The notes: a model not told the origin generated them from the sequence alone. A stretch of 64,000 nt of DNA from Halichoerus grypus (GCF_964656455.1 NC_135718.1:145682262-145746261); one strand, 5' to 3'. Counted from the stretch's first letter, positions 35,416 through 46,960 are shown. Numbers and translations are program-made.

Positions 35416-35435
35416 CACACACACACACACACACA
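35416..35435. repeat. (CA)10 microsatellite
   Basis: A CA run preceded by 'aagtgcacgtgcgtg', again alternating purine/pyrimidine. It is the third CA run in the same orientation within about 2.1 kb. Confidence 0.95.
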
Positions 35436-36214
35436 TCAGCATTGTCCCTCCATCAGGACACACTCCTTAGCGCTCACCAGCAGGTGGACTCTCCCCTTGT
35501 CTTCTAGCTCCGCATTGGGCTCTCTGCTGCAATGCCCCTCTTTGCCTCTAGGGAGCAAACTGTGTTTCAGTCCCAACTTGATGCTGGAAAAGTCCTTCCT
35601 AAAATTCTCCCCTCCCCTTACTTGCCTTGAGCTGCTCACCTACAGTCTAGGGTATAGGCCTCTCCCCTCTGCCTTTCTCTTAAAGGCATAGTCTTTGTCT
35701 TTCTCTAGTCTCTCTTCCAGAGTCATCTCACAGAATCCCATGGCTTCAACTTTCATCTCAACATGCTCATAATTCCCAAATGCAAATCTGAATTAAATCT
35801 TTATTTGTAGATTCTACAAAACCTCAGTAAGTCCTACACCACACGTTTTATCTTCTCCCTCAAACGCATTTCACTTTCTGTTAATGGCACCCCCAGCTCC
35901 TAATTAGTCCAGTGAGGACACCTGGAAGCACCTGTGATTCCTGTCTCCCCCTCCCACAACTTCCATTCCTTCACTCACGCTTGTCCGTTCAACCTCGGAG
36001 AGCTTTCTCCACTGGGTTCTCTGCGTTACCACCACCTGCTGCCATAGTTCAGGCATTGGGTATTTCTCAAGTGAACCACCACAATGAATTGCTAACTGAC
36101 CATCCCACATGGAGACTTGCTTCCTCAATTCACCCACGGGACTGTTAGATTTGTCTTTCTGATGTCACTCTTTGGTATTTCTGATTGCCATGTGCAAAAC
36201 AATAATGTCTGCTT

Positions 36215-36350
36215 AAAGTGATTAGCAGATTGTCTACATCAGGATCACCTGGGAAGCCGGCTCACATTAAAGATCTTTTGAACCCCACTTCAAACTAACT
36301 GAATCAGATCGGTGGGTCCCAGAAAGCTGTATATTCAGCCAGCTCCGTGG
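36215..36350. repeat. MER5-like hAT fragment
   Basis: 'attgtctacatcaggatcac', 'ctgggaagccggctcacatt' and 'aactgaatcagatcggtggg' fit the hAT-Charlie MER5/MER20 family pattern (catcagaatcacctgg ... ctgaatcagaatct). It is short and diverged. Confidence 0.55.
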
Positions 36351-36424
36351 ATGAGCCTTCAACCCAGTAAAGTCGGAGGGCCACCGGCCTGCATCTTCCT
36401 CCCTAGGACATATATAGGCTCTTA

Positions 36425-36825
36425 CCATCCAGTCCCCACCCACCTTTTTAATCTTATTTTCACCAGCCCCTTCACCCCATGCCTTTGTGCAAGCTGTTCC
36501 TTCTGCCTAGAATGCCCTCTGGCCTTTTGCTGCCAAATCTCACTCAGGTTTAGCTCTAAGTTCACCTCTGCTGTGACATCTGTGATTCCTTTAGTTATAA
36601 CCAATCCCTAGCTCCTCGGGAGTTGCTCCTTCTCATTGACTATACCTTTATGACAGAGTATCTCACTGCATCAAAGTCATATTTTATTATCAATTTCTTT
36701 GGGAGCCCAAGTATTTCTTAAGGGCAAGAACCAGGTTTTACTTATCTTTTTTACCCCCAGTTTCTGACACATACTAAGTAGTCAGTAAAATTATTTTTGA
36801 ATAAATGACTGAATAAATAAAACTT
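36425..36825 (+). repeat. L2 LINE 3' end
   Basis: 'aagctgttccttctgcctag aatgccct', 'gtttagctctaagttcacct', 'gggcaagaaccaggttttac' and 'cagtttctgacacatactaa', followed by a 'gaataaatgactgaataaat' end. This is the typical L2 3' UTR order. L2 elements are extinct in placental mammals. Confidence 0.78.
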
Positions 36826-37134
36826 GCCTTCTACCACCACAATACAGACATCAGACCCTGCAGACAGCAGCATTTAGGGGGAAAAAAAAAAAAACACTTA
36901 AATCGAACGATAATGGTGCTGACAGATCCCCCTGATGAGCCTGAAAGTGGTATGCAACCCATCAGACCAAGAGGACCCAAAGTTTATTCCTGAAACCCAG
37001 GGGACATCTAGATCACTCCTCCCAGTCCAGGGCATAGACATAGATTTAGCCAGTTTGTTGAATAGAGCCAATCGTAGAAAAGGTAACAGCAAAGACCTAA
37101 TTCTCAGACAAATGGGTAACTAAAGATATCCTTT

Positions 37135-37339
37135 ATTTACTTATTTATTTTTAAAGATTTTATTTATTTATTTGAAACAGAGAGAGAGTGAGTGAGAGAG
37201 AGAGCATGAGCAAGGGGAGGAGGAGAAGCAGACTCCCCTGCTGAGCAGGGAGCCCGATGCAGGACTCAATTCCAGGACCCTGGGATCTTGACCTGAGCCG
37301 AAGGCAGTCGCTTAACGGACTGAGCCACCCAGGTGCCCC
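37135..37339 (-). mobile_element. Can-SINE, minus strand
   Basis: It starts with 'atttatttttaaagatttta' and a GA-rich body, then 'cgatgcaggactcaattcca', and ends 'actgagccacccaggtgccc'. The target duplication 'taaagatatccttt' / 'taaagatacctttt' lies at 37121-37134 and 37340-37353. It is of the younger 'gccgaaggcag' type. Confidence 0.95.
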
Positions 37340-37714
37340 TAAAGATACCTTTTAAAAAAGTGGGTGGCAGAAACATGGCAGGGACACCCAAAAACCAAGG
37401 CTCCAGATGGGCCTTGCCATCTGTCATCTATCTGACAACTGATGGCACTGTTTGAATAACCCCCGAGTTCATGGATTTGTCTTGTCCTGGCAATGGGAGT
37501 GGAGGGGATACAGAGGAGAAAGTCACATGATTCCTCCTTTCCAGGAGTTTCCAGTCTAGATAGAATACCTAAGTGCTGCACATGGCAACAACCCAAGAAT
37601 AAAAAACAAAGTAGCATGGTGGAAACTGCAAATCAAGCTAATAGGAAAACAAAGTCCACAGCTGCAGAGGGAATACCAGGGAAAGGAAGAGATCAGATTG
37701 ATTTGTAATCACAG

Positions 37715-37815
37715 AACTCTGGCGCTGGAAGGGGCTAGGGAGACCATCCAATGCAGCTCTCTCATTTTACAAACGAGAACAAAATGCAGACTGAAATGAC
37801 TTGTTCCAAAGCCAT
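37715..37815. repeat. possible MIR-related fragment
   Basis: 'ctctcattttacaaacgaga' followed by 'tgacttgttccaaagccatt' resembles the shared 'tcattttacagatgagg ... gacttgcccaaggtcac' core of MIR-like SINEs. It is too short and diverged for a firm call. Confidence 0.35.
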
Positions 37816-38254
37816 TCAGATAATTTATCTAACCAGGAAAGCTTCCAGGTAAAAGTGAGATAAGCTTGGAAAAAAGAGAAGGAGAGCTTTGCGCAGGGAT
37901 ATTTGTGAGGAGGAAATAGCAAGAGGGTGGAGAGAAAGAAAGGGGCTTTGAGGAAGGATAAGAGGCAAATGAGCAAGTCGAGAGAGACAAAAGTGAAAAG
38001 TGCCGGGATGAAGCAGAGGACTGATGAGAAGTGAATGTGAGTATCAGGTGGGAGGCAGGACCAGCCTTTACAAATGGGAAGTTCTGGTCAGGGGAGGAGC
38101 AGGACTGAATATGCACACGATTGCACTATGCAGTGGATTCCTGTGCTATCAGAGTCCAGCCCCACTCGGAGCTGGAAGCACCTCAGATGACAACCCATGA
38201 ACTCATCTTACAGAGAATAAGTGCCAGTTAAGAAGAAGGTACCACAAATGTGTG

Positions 38255-38465
38255 GCCTTTGGAGACATGATGATTCTGGTTTTAAAACCCAGCTCTGTGT
38301 CTTTGAGCCCCTTATTGAAGCTCTCTGAGCCTCCTTTTTGTTTCCTACAAGATGGAGAAATATTCATCTCACGGAGTTGTTCTACGGATTAGGTTATTAT
38401 GCATCCCTAGCACTTGGCCCAGTTCTGAGCCCATGAAAGGAGCTCAGTGAATGCTTCTTTCTCCT
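38255..38465 (+). repeat. MIR SINE, plus strand
   Basis: 'tttaaaacccagctctgtgt', 'gaagctctctgagcctcctt', 'cctacaagatggagaaatat' and 'ggagctcagtgaatgcttct' follow the forward MIR order up to the 3' tail. Confidence 0.78.
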
Positions 38466-38984
38466 CCCTTTACACTAGGAGTGGAATTGACTTGCCCAAG
38501 GTCACACAGCTGGGGGGGGGGGTGACCTGGAGAAGGAATCCTATGCTCAGACTTGAAACCCAAAGCTCCAGTCCTAAAGCAGGCTGCCTCTCTTGGGGAC
38601 TCCCCAGCCAGGCTTCCAAAGTAGTACAACCCTTTGGAAGAAGGTAGTTTTGGAATTTCTGTAAGAGATTCTGGGAATTCACAACTAGAGCTTCATTTAT
38701 CCTTCTTCCTCAAGCTGTAGTGGGCTTCCAGCCTTGACAAGGGAACCCATGCCAAACAAACCAAAGATAATAAAGACAGCAGATCAAAGATAAGTCCTCC
38801 ATGAAAGTATGTCAGCTAGGGACAGAGGAGGAAAGCTATTTTTTTTTCCAAAAGTTATTTTGACTTCATGATTTCCTAGGGATTTTAATGATAATGGTCT
38901 GGATTACTAATACAATTCACATCTCAATATGCTTAATATTCTTCACAATTTGAGGACTGGGACCAAACTATTAAAAGCCAATCA

Positions 38985-39150
38985 GGGGGCGCCTGCGTGG
39001 CTCAGTCTGTTAAATGTCTGACTCTTGATTTCAGCTCAGGTCAAGATCCTCACTCTCAGCGGGGAGCCTGCTTGGGATTCTCTCTCTCCCTCTCCCTCTG
39101 CTCCTCCCCTGCTCATTTGCATGAGCCTTTTCTCTCTCAAAAAAAAAAAA
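38985..39150 (+). mobile_element. Can-SINE, older type
   Basis: The head 'gggggcgcctgcgtggctca' is followed by 'ctgactcttgatttcagctc', a CT-rich body, 'ctcatttgcatgagcctttt' and poly(A). The exact 12-bp target duplication 'aaaagccaatca' lies at 38973-38984 and 39151-39162. It lacks part of the middle ('gagatcgagcccc' region) and the AAATAAATAAA tail. Confidence 0.94.
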
Positions 39151-39414
39151 AAAAGCCAATCAGTCTGGGCCAGGCAGAGATGCAAAGTAGACACAGAGAT
39201 TGCTGAGCTATAGGGCAATGTAAATAAAATGTATCAATGTTATAGAAAGATCAAAAGATCTGGTTTTCATCAAATACCCTTTGGGGAATGAGCTCCAAGA
39301 CCATGGGCATCTAAGTTTTGGACAGCATGTAAACAATGAGACTTTAAAATAAAAATTTTAATTTAATAGATACAACTAATGCTTTTATCAATGACCTGGG
39401 ACAGTGCCATGTTT

Positions 39415-39624
39415 GTTTATTTTTTTAAAGATTTATTTATTTATTTGAGAGAGAGAGAGTTCGAGTAGGGGAAGGTGCAGACGGACAGAGGGAGAGGAAA
39501 TCCTAAAGCAGACTCCCCTTTAGCACAGAACCAGTCACAAGGTTGATCCCACCACCCTGAGATCATGACCTGAGCTTGAAATCAAGAGTCAGTTGCTCAG
39601 CGGACTGAGCCACCCAGGCGCCCC
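39415..39624 (-). mobile_element. Can-SINE, minus strand, older type
   Basis: It opens 'tttatttttttaaagattta', then a GA-rich body, 'gagatcatgacctgagcttg', 'aaatcaagagtcagttgctc' and 'cacccaggcgcccc'. The target copies are 'agtgccatgttt' (39403-39414) and 'agtgccgtattt' (39625-39636). Interior sequence places it in the 'gactcttgattt' group. Confidence 0.94.
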
Positions 39625-39754
39625 AGTGCCGTATTTTTTTTAAGAATGTACTGCAATTCTGTTCAAATTTTTTAAGCATTTCCCATGCTCCAGGGAGTAT
39701 GCTGGCACTTTACGGAGGTGAGTAAGATAGGGTCCCTGTTTTCCAAAAGTGTTT

Positions 39755-39900
39755 CATCCCATATCACCCCTCTGCTCTAAACCCCACCGTGTCTCCCCAT
39801 CTCACTCAACTAAAGCCAAGGTGCTCACAGTGGCCCACCAGGTCCTCAAGGACCCCCTCAGCCCTACTGCCCTCTCCTGCTCACGCTACTCCAGCACACC
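39755..39900 (+). repeat. old LINE-like fragment (L2-like)
   Basis: 'ctctgctctaaaccccaccg tgtctccc', 'catctcactcaactaaagcc', 'aaggtgctcacagtggccca' and 'gctcacgctactccagcaca' match a widespread old mammalian repeat that I associate with L2-type elements. The exact family is uncertain. Confidence 0.5.
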
Positions 39901-41469
39901 AGTCTCTCTCTCTCTTTCTCCCTCTCTCTCTTTTTGACACTGAATATGTCAGGCATCCTCCTGCCTTTGTGAAATGAATGGACCATTCGAGGAACAATTG
40001 CAGCTCCAGTTGTGGAGAAGGAAAATTCAGCAGCTGACCTAAGAACCTGCCAGTCAGAAGCTTCCTTCTGAATGTTCCCGAGGTGAGTGGCAGCTCTGAG
40101 GATCTGGCTTTGCTCTCTGACGTGAACAACCTAGCTAGCTGGGTGGCTGGATTCCCCGAAGGGAAAACCTGACCACGCCCCTGTCAGGGCAAGATATCAC
40201 TGATTGGCACTGTCCCCACTAGGCGCTTGCATCCCACACGACGCCAGTGAGGGCCAGCCTGTCTCTGCTGGGCCGAAGATGGTCTGTTGTGTGACGGGAC
40301 CCTGCCACAAGGAAACACTTGAGCTTTTTAAAAATCCGGACTCATTAGGACAGAGCATGATCACTCCATTACACCTGCAAATGATCCTAATCCCAGGTCT
40401 GTTTTGAGCGCCTCCAGGTCCACAAAGCATGGAAACTAACTTCAAGTCAAACAGTGATATAGTCAAGACAACTGGACAATTTTATTATCTGGATCCGGGG
40501 CACACAGATCCAGGGGTACTCGTCGAATGTCTGTCCTCTATTCCACCTAGTCATGCTTCATCCAGTTGGCGTGGTCCCATGGCAGTGGACCCTCTAGAAA
40601 GTAAGGGAAGAGGAGCTCTAGCGCTCTGGACAGATAGCCCCAGTCTCCCAACAGCCAAGCACAGCTTCCATAGCCAGGCGGGAGACCAGAGCCAAGGAAA
40701 GCTCACCTGGGAGCCAGCATGACCTTAGCTTCCAAACACAAGAAAATTGCAGTGTGCTATGCTGAGCAGTGGTTGGGGCAAGGGAGAAGGGTTCAATGGG
40801 GGAGATAATGTTTGTCCTGGGGCAACATTTTTAACCATCCTCCCCACCCCCGGCCTGAGCAATACACCCAACGCTTTACCTATAAGTAGCATCCCCCACA
40901 TGCCCAGTATGGGCTGACTTAGTACCGAGCCCCCTTATACTTCATGTGTTCTCCTCCATACTCCTCTGCCATGGATGCATTTGTGCACATGCTTTCCCTG
41001 CAGCTCTAGTCTTGCTGACCTTCCCCTCTCCAGGAACTTTCAATTTCAGCTCCTTCTTCTTCAGGCTTTGCCTTTATTTCTTTTCTCTGATTGATCACAT
41101 ATGCAGATAACCTGTACATCAGGCCCTTCTTGGTTTTGTTCAGTCCCTAAGATTCTACGCCTATTTGCTACTCATACTGTCCAGATCTTAGAAGCAGACC
41201 CATGATCAAGGATCATGGAATCCCCCGCATATCTGGTAGACATTTAACGTACCATCATATAGCCTTTCCTGATGCCCATCTTGGCCCATTGCCCCGTAGC
41301 CAGATGTATTGGAGGGGTGCTGGGGGTGAATCTCAAGGGTTGAACTAATTATGTCCCTTAGTTCATGGCACATTACCATCCTCAATTTGGGTAAACCCTT
41401 TATTTACTTTTCCTTTTTATTTCTGTTCTCCATTTCCACCCCTCCGTAAGCAATCATATCTATGTGTTT
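39901..41469. other. single-copy sequence
   Basis: No gene and no clear repeat over about 1.6 kb. A pyrimidine run (ctctctctctctttctccct) at about 39902-39931 directly follows the L2-like fragment. Confidence 0.5.
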
Positions 41470-42215
41470 AATGTTTACCTTTTTATTTGTAAGTGTCCTT
41501 GTAAAAACATATTATTTTGTACATCTATTTTAATTGATATAAATGATACTGTTATATATTTCATATTTTTTTCACTCAGCACTATACTTTTAAGATGCAT
41601 GCGTGTTGCTGTGCATGCTCCTAACTTTGGCATGGTAGGCGTCAAGGAACACCAGAGCCGGACAGAAAAAGTGGTGAAGGTGAATTCTATTCTAGACCTA
41701 TTGCAATGGAGGAAGAGGGACCTCAGACTAGAACTGGGCTCCAGTCCAAACACAACAAAGACAAGTGGAGACTTGTATTGGAGAAGCAGGGTGGTGATCA
41801 GGGAGTGGAAAATCCCTAAGAGGAAACATCAGAGACAGGGGGATTCTGGTTAAACCGACTTGATAGGATTCTTGCTGAAGGCAGGCAAGATGATAAAATT
41901 GAGGGTGAGGGAAGACAAATTCCGTCAGATATCGAGGGTAGGGGACTAAGTGTGCCAAGTACGGGGACCAAGGACAGGGGCCAAGGGGGGGGGGGCTTGG
42001 GAGTTTAGAGAAGCCTGACTAGAGTTGGGTCCAGGAGAGTCCTTGTCATAAGCTGCAACATGTCTAACCACCTCATGCCCTTCGGCCCTCCCACCTTGCA
42101 CCCCCACCCCCACCCACACACACAATGTTCTTGAGAATGTCATGACACATATTTCTTTATGGATCTGGGTGAGATTCTTCTAGGGACATGTTCCCAGGAA
42201 TGAAATTGGCCCTAT
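41470..42215 (-). repeat. decayed L1 tail, interrupted
   Basis: The left piece 41470-41615 ('cattttttattt...', 'cactcagcactatactttta', 'agatgcatgcgtgttgctgt') and right piece 42140-42215 ('gtgagattcttctagggaca', 'ttcccaggaatgaaattg') read in order as a minus-strand old L1 tail. About 520 bp of foreign or unassignable sequence (41616-42139) lies between them. The right piece runs into the TAGA/minisatellite region. Confidence 0.45.
41616..42139. other. unassigned 520-bp block inside an old L1
   Basis: The block begins near 'ggcatggtaggcgtcaagga' and includes 'ctggttaaaccgacttgata', a G10 run at about 41981-41990 and a C/CA-rich end. Its texture, with a defined length between two L1 halves, suggests an inserted LTR or other element. 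I recognise no family and see no clean target duplication. Confidence 0.4.
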
Positions 42216-42291
42216 GAGATAGATGATATAGACAAACAGAGATATACAGGTATAGATATATAGATGTACATGTGTCAGTGTACATGTATAG

Positions 42292-42725
42292 GTGTGGATG
42301 TGTAGGTGTGGATGGGTAGGTATAGATGGGTAAGTGTGGGTGGGTAGGTGTGGATGGGTAGGTGTAGATGGGTAGGTGTGGATGGGCAGGTGTGGATGGG
42401 CAGGTGTGGATGGGTAGGTGTGGATGGGCAGGTGTGGATGGGTAGGTGTGGATGGGTAAATGTGGATGGGTAGGTGTGGACGGGCAGGTGTGGATGGGTA
42501 GGTGTGGATGGGTAAGTGTAGATGGGTAGGTGTGGATGGGCAGGTGTGGATGGGTAGGTGTGGATGGGTAGGTGTGGATGGGTAAGTGTGGATGGGCAGG
42601 TGTGGATGGGCAGGTGTGGATGGGTAGGTGTGGATGGGCAGGTGTGGATGGGCAGGTGTGGATGGGTAGGTGTGGATGGGCAGGTGTGGATGGGTAAGTG
42701 TGGATGGGTAGGTGTGGATGAGCCA
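42292..42725. repeat. 14-bp minisatellite, 31 units
   Basis: 31 consecutive units fit 434 bp with no indel. The consensus is 'gtgtggatgggtag'. Variants cluster at the twelfth and fourteenth bases (tag, cag, taa), with rare changes elsewhere (gtgtagatgggtag, gtgtggacgggcag). TAGA-like microsatellite sequence lies on both sides and may be the seed. Because 14 is not a multiple of 3 and the minus strand has no stop in any phase, a 216-residue frame runs through it. That frame is an artefact. Confidence 0.97.
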
Positions 42726-42800
42726 GTGTGTAGGTGGGTAGTTGTAGATATACGTATGGGTAGATATAGATTACAAAGATAAATATAGATATATTTAATC
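42726..42800. repeat. TAGA/GATA-like degenerate microsatellite
   Basis: Follows the minisatellite: 'tagttgtagatatacgtatg', 'ggtagatatagattacaaag', 'ataaatatagatatattt'. A similar segment precedes the array at about 42220-42290. Confidence 0.7.
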
Positions 42801-43137
42801 TATACACTTATTTTGACTAAGAATGTGCTATGTCAGACAGAACTGCCCCCTACTTCTTCCACGCCCCTTACAAATTTCTAGCATAGCACTTGCTAGAGCA
42901 CCCAGAATGAGAGGGGTCCCTGCTCACATATCTCATACTGAAATCAAAACCAGACTTCAAAGTTAAAATAATAACATCTCTACAAAGTTTTCCTTGACCC
43001 CACCAGCTAAAACACTAGTGTCCAAACTCTCAGTACATGGTCCCTGTGGTCTGACAAATCTTTGTAAGGACACCAATCTCCCCTCCAAGTTCTAAACACC
43101 TGAACCAGGATTCTGGTGTGAGTCATTTTAGTCACTT

Positions 43138-43375
43138 GGTGGTTAGAAACATGGGCTTTGAGATCTAACAGAACTGAGGTTGATTCTCTCCTCTGTCATT
43201 TGCAAGCTGTGTAGCCTTTAGGCAAGTTCATTAAACTCTTTGCCTTAACTTCCCCCTGTTGATGCTGCCTATCTTAAAGTTTAATGGAAGAACCAAATGA
43301 AAAGTTGCAAATAAAACACTTAATCCAGTTCCTAACACAAAATCCAAGCTCAATAAGTGGTAGTTACCATCACAA
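43138..43375 (+). repeat. MIR SINE, plus strand
   Basis: A nearly full-length forward MIR: 'tggtggttagaaacatgggc', 'ttgcaagctgtgtagccttt', 'aggcaagttcattaaactct', 'cctaacacaaaatccaagct' and 'caataagtggtagttaccat'. Confidence 0.85.
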
Positions 43376-46300
43376 CTGTTATCCTCATTACTACCAAGCA
43401 CCTGAGCAGAACAGGGCACAGTCCCTTAAATACTGGGCATTCAGTAATCATGCAGTGAATGAATGAGCCTCAGAAAGGCCAACTGCCTTGCCCAAGGCCA
43501 TCTGACTGGTCAGTGTCAAGGCTCTACTTGAACCCAAGCCTTCTCTATGGCCTATCTTCTCTAAAACCCTGCTTGCTGAGACTTTTGGAAAAATTGCCAT
43601 TTATAAGGCTTAAACAGTAAGGCAAGAGGGACTGGGGGAATTTCCCCATCACTTCAATTACAGAAGTAGGAATCACATGTATGGGGAAGGGCTGTGTCAA
43701 TCCTCTATCTCCCAACACCCCAGCTTGGTGGTGGTGGTGGTGGGAAAGTTCCACAAAACAAAATACACATAAAGTACTTGGATCTGTGTCAACACATACC
43801 AAGTATATGAATTTCTGTGATTATTATTACTCCCTGAGCCCACAGGCACAGAGTTTTGGCGTCTTCCCACGTAAAGCAACCACCTTCTCAGCCTGAAGAA
43901 AACCTCAATTTGAACAACTTCCCAACCCCTTTCAAATGAGGCCGTTCAGATTCAGTAAAACACAATCTTTGTGACCCAAAAAAACTTGCGGAAGCTCATT
44001 AAAATGTTCCAAAGGCTTCATGAACATCAAATGGCTTTTTGCAGTCAGTATTTTCATGCTCTGGAGTGAAAGAATTGCAATCATGAAGATCAAACATACT
44101 CTTCCTTAAAAATAAAAGAAGAAATCTGTCTAACTGAACAGGAAGAACTGAGGAGTCACAGAATACATGTGGGAGTGACCATGTTCTACTTCCCCGGAAA
44201 GGTCCAGCACATTGGTCATTTCATGTCCACAGACCTGGGCTGAGGGAGGGGCACCTGGAGACCAGGCAGGACCACGCAGGTGATGTACCTAGAGCCACCA
44301 GATCACGGACTACAGTTAAGAAAGGAAGAGAAGTAGAATATCTAGAGAAAGTTTGAAATGATAGTGTGAATAAAAGTGTGTCTCCAAAATCAAAAGTCTA
44401 AGTGACCAGGAGTATGTCATCATTCAGGGCTCAATGAGGGTCAAGCAGTTTGGGAAGAAAGGCCCTGAATTGAGCCCAACAATCAAGAGCTGCCTTTAAG
44501 TGAAGAAGGCCTACAAAGGGGAAGCTGGGAACATTTGTACCAACTTCAAGCTCTTCTCAAATCCTTGGAAATACAGGCTCTGTTATCTTGTGGTGCCAGG
44601 ACCCCAAAAACTATCCACCCAAACTAGCTAGCAGGTATGAGTAAATGACAGTGAAGGGGACACTCAGTGCCCACTGAACGCACACAAGGCCAAGAGTGTG
44701 TTTGACTTGAGAGCATGGAGCTTCTTGGGGTGCCTATGTCCCATGGGGTGAGGGCAGCAATGACATGATTTAATTACACAGCAAGGGCCTATGGGATGTT
44801 CCAGTGGAGGCAGATTGGCTGAAAAGAGGAGAGTTAGAGGCAAGGCAGGCAGTCAGCAGAGATCTTTCTGAAACATGGGGCTGATGAACTCCACTCACTA
44901 GAAAACAGATCAGATGCTGTCTATTCCTTGCATGGTTTTGTTGCAGTTGCCCCACGAGGCCCACCAGGACCCACAGGCTCAGGCCACAGCCTCAAGGACG
45001 TTTTGGCTTCTCCAGTAAAATCTGCTCCCAACCATGGCAGAGATGGACCTGCCTGGACTGATAGAGACCCAAATCTTAACAAAGGCCTATTTTGCATGGG
45101 ATAGCAAGGCCAGACCTGGGAGAAGGAGCTCTGAAGAGCTCCATGAAACTGTGTTCATTCTTGGCAAAGGCAAACCCTACTGTACTGGCACCCCCCTTCT
45201 CATGAGCTGTCAGCACACTCTGCAGCAGAACCACCCTCCAGGCTTTGTGGGTCCCCAGCGCCAGGAGGTGCAAACAAAGAATCCTGTTTCTCTGCTCCTT
45301 TGCCGCATGTATGCCCAGTGTATATTTATCTCAGAGGCATCATTCAGGCAGAACCCTCTAGCCCCCCCTCCAATGGCACATTACCAGCCCATCCATCTTA
45401 ACGCCATGCCTGTAGTCGGGGCACAGAAGGACTTAGATCGCAGTTGAGCACCAAGTAATCGATCCAATCATTGGTGATAAATCCAATCCTGGCACCTTAA
45501 TGACAGAGCAGTTAAAGATACCCAGTGGCACTGCCTAGTCACGGCTATTTCAGTCTTGACTGCATTTGTGTTCAAGGTGGGAGAGATTCGGGGCCCACGG
45601 CTGACCTATAAGCAGAAAAAAACAAAACAAAAATTTTTAATACAAACAGTGGCGTTTTGCTCAGTTCCCCAGGTAAATGTTCATCCCAGCTTCTTGACGC
45701 AGTCAGACTTTTTGCCTAGACTGGGAGCTTGTTCTCAGAAATAAATGATGAATTTGCCTGAAGCTGGATCAGGAGGCGGGGCTGTGATTTACTGGGTAAA
45801 ATGCAGGTCACCCTTCTGTAAAAGCATCAATGCCAGTTATTCTCAGCCTGCATGAAGACTGCATTGTGGGCTTCATGCCAGATCTTACCCCATTTTGTTC
45901 CCCACTCCTCATCTGCCTGCTTTGTTCATCCAAAGGATTCGATGAGACCCGGTGGGTTGTAAGTAAGCAGCAGATTGGGGGAAGGAGGAGCTCAACCTAC
46001 TGTAATGGCAGGTGCTTCAGTGACTGGCTGGTTCTGAGTCAAACAATGACGTCACTGTCATCCAGGGAATGAAAGAAAGCACAACTTCCTCCTTCACTAC
46101 AGGACCCATAATGCACACATCCAAAGTCCCATTGTCTTCTGGTTCTGGTTGTTATTCCCCCAGCTTGAACCCAGAGCTGGTGAGAGAGACGAGGGCATCA
46201 TCACCCTTTCTCTCCCATCCTCCTAAGCCCACACCCCCAAGCAGAGGGTGTGAAGCCCGGGAAGCAGCTGGCACATGGGATTCACTGCAGACCTACACTT

Positions 46301-46484
46301 CATCTGCAAGAAGCAGGACAGCATGAAGTGAATAAGGACAGCAGTAGATCCAGAAATGCCCCAGCCCTGGGAGCCTGGATCACCAGCCAGAACAATCAAC
46401 AACACATTTGAATGTGGAGATCCTATGTATGGCCCAGGAAATACGCTAAAGCAGGTAATCTAGAGCATCAGGGATATACCGCCT
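43376..46484. other. long single-copy stretch
   Basis: About 3.1 kb without recognisable repeats apart from a (GGT)5 run at 43728-43742. The 137-residue plus-strand frame at 45034-45447 is the largest frame here outside repeats. It has a weak start context, no known domain, no homologue I recognise and no exon signals I can trust, so I do not call it a gene. Confidence 0.5.
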
Positions 46485-46595
46485 GGCAGAATCATGCTGA
46501 GGTCCCAACCTGCCTTTTAGTTCTTGGTAACCCTGAGCAAGGCACACAGTGTCTGAGCCTTGGTCTCCTCATCTGTAAAACGGGATCTACTCGCT
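46485..46595 (+). repeat. MIR SINE fragment
   Basis: 'cctgagcaaggcacacagtg', 'tctgagccttggtctcctca', 'tctgtaaaacgggatctact' matches the MIR core. Confidence 0.72.
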
Positions 46596-46960
46596 TAGTT
46601 ATTTATGAAATGTTTACTCACTGCCTCCTGGGTGGCAGACACCGGCTGTCCATACGTAGTCAGAAGAGACAAAGTTCCAGCCCTCCCGTGGCCCGTGGTC
46701 TACTGGGGGAAGTAGATAATCAACAAAGAAAACACACAGATCCACGTCAGGTGGTGATATGTTCTAGGAAAAAAAGAAAAAGCAAGTTAAGAAGGGAGGC
46801 AGTGGGAAGGGTGATTGTTTACAGAGAGTTCCAAGAAGAACTCTCCAAGAATATTACATGGCTATGTGGGGGGAAAGTGCTTCAGGTAAAAGGAAATGCC
46901 AAGTGCACAAGACCTGAAGACAGAAATTAGGTTGGCTGGCTCAGGAACAGAAAGATCAGC
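46596..46960 (+). repeat. old mammalian repeat, family not named
   Basis: 'gtctactgggggaagtagat aatcaaca', 'ggtggtgatatgttctagga' and 'aaatgccaagtgcacaagac' parallel a common repeat with 'tagtgggggagacagacaataaac ... gtgataagtgct ... agcaagtgcaaaggccctg'. The class is uncertain, possibly L2-related. Confidence 0.45.

Larger units (their letters stand above)
32646..36214. other. single-copy stretch with three CA microsatellites
   Basis: No gene recognised over about 3.6 kb. Within it, 'gaggtaataaaatc' occurs twice at about 32682 and 32722, a short local duplication. Three CA runs are listed separately. The part from about 35700 to 36150 has phrasing reminiscent of L2-like sequence (tagttcaggcattgggt, ttctcaagtgaacca), too weak to assign. 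Confidence 0.45.

Noticed and set aside
40130..40155. 'gctgggtggctgg' as a SINE head
   Set aside because: Only a 10-13 bp resemblance. No SINE interior, tail or target duplication follows.
42292..42725. CRISPR-like array or satellite DNA
   Set aside because: Units are directly abutting without unique spacers, and 31 units of 14 bp is minisatellite scale in a mammalian genome.
42157..42807. 216-residue minus-strand frame with a 14-residue HPHLPIHT-like period
   Set aside because: It is the translation of the 14-bp minisatellite. The unit has no stop in any minus-strand phase, so a long frame is expected without coding.
45034..45447. 137-residue plus-strand frame as a gene
   Set aside because: No recognised domain, no trusted splice or promoter signals, and overlapped by another frame on the minus strand. 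Length is within chance for GC-balanced DNA.
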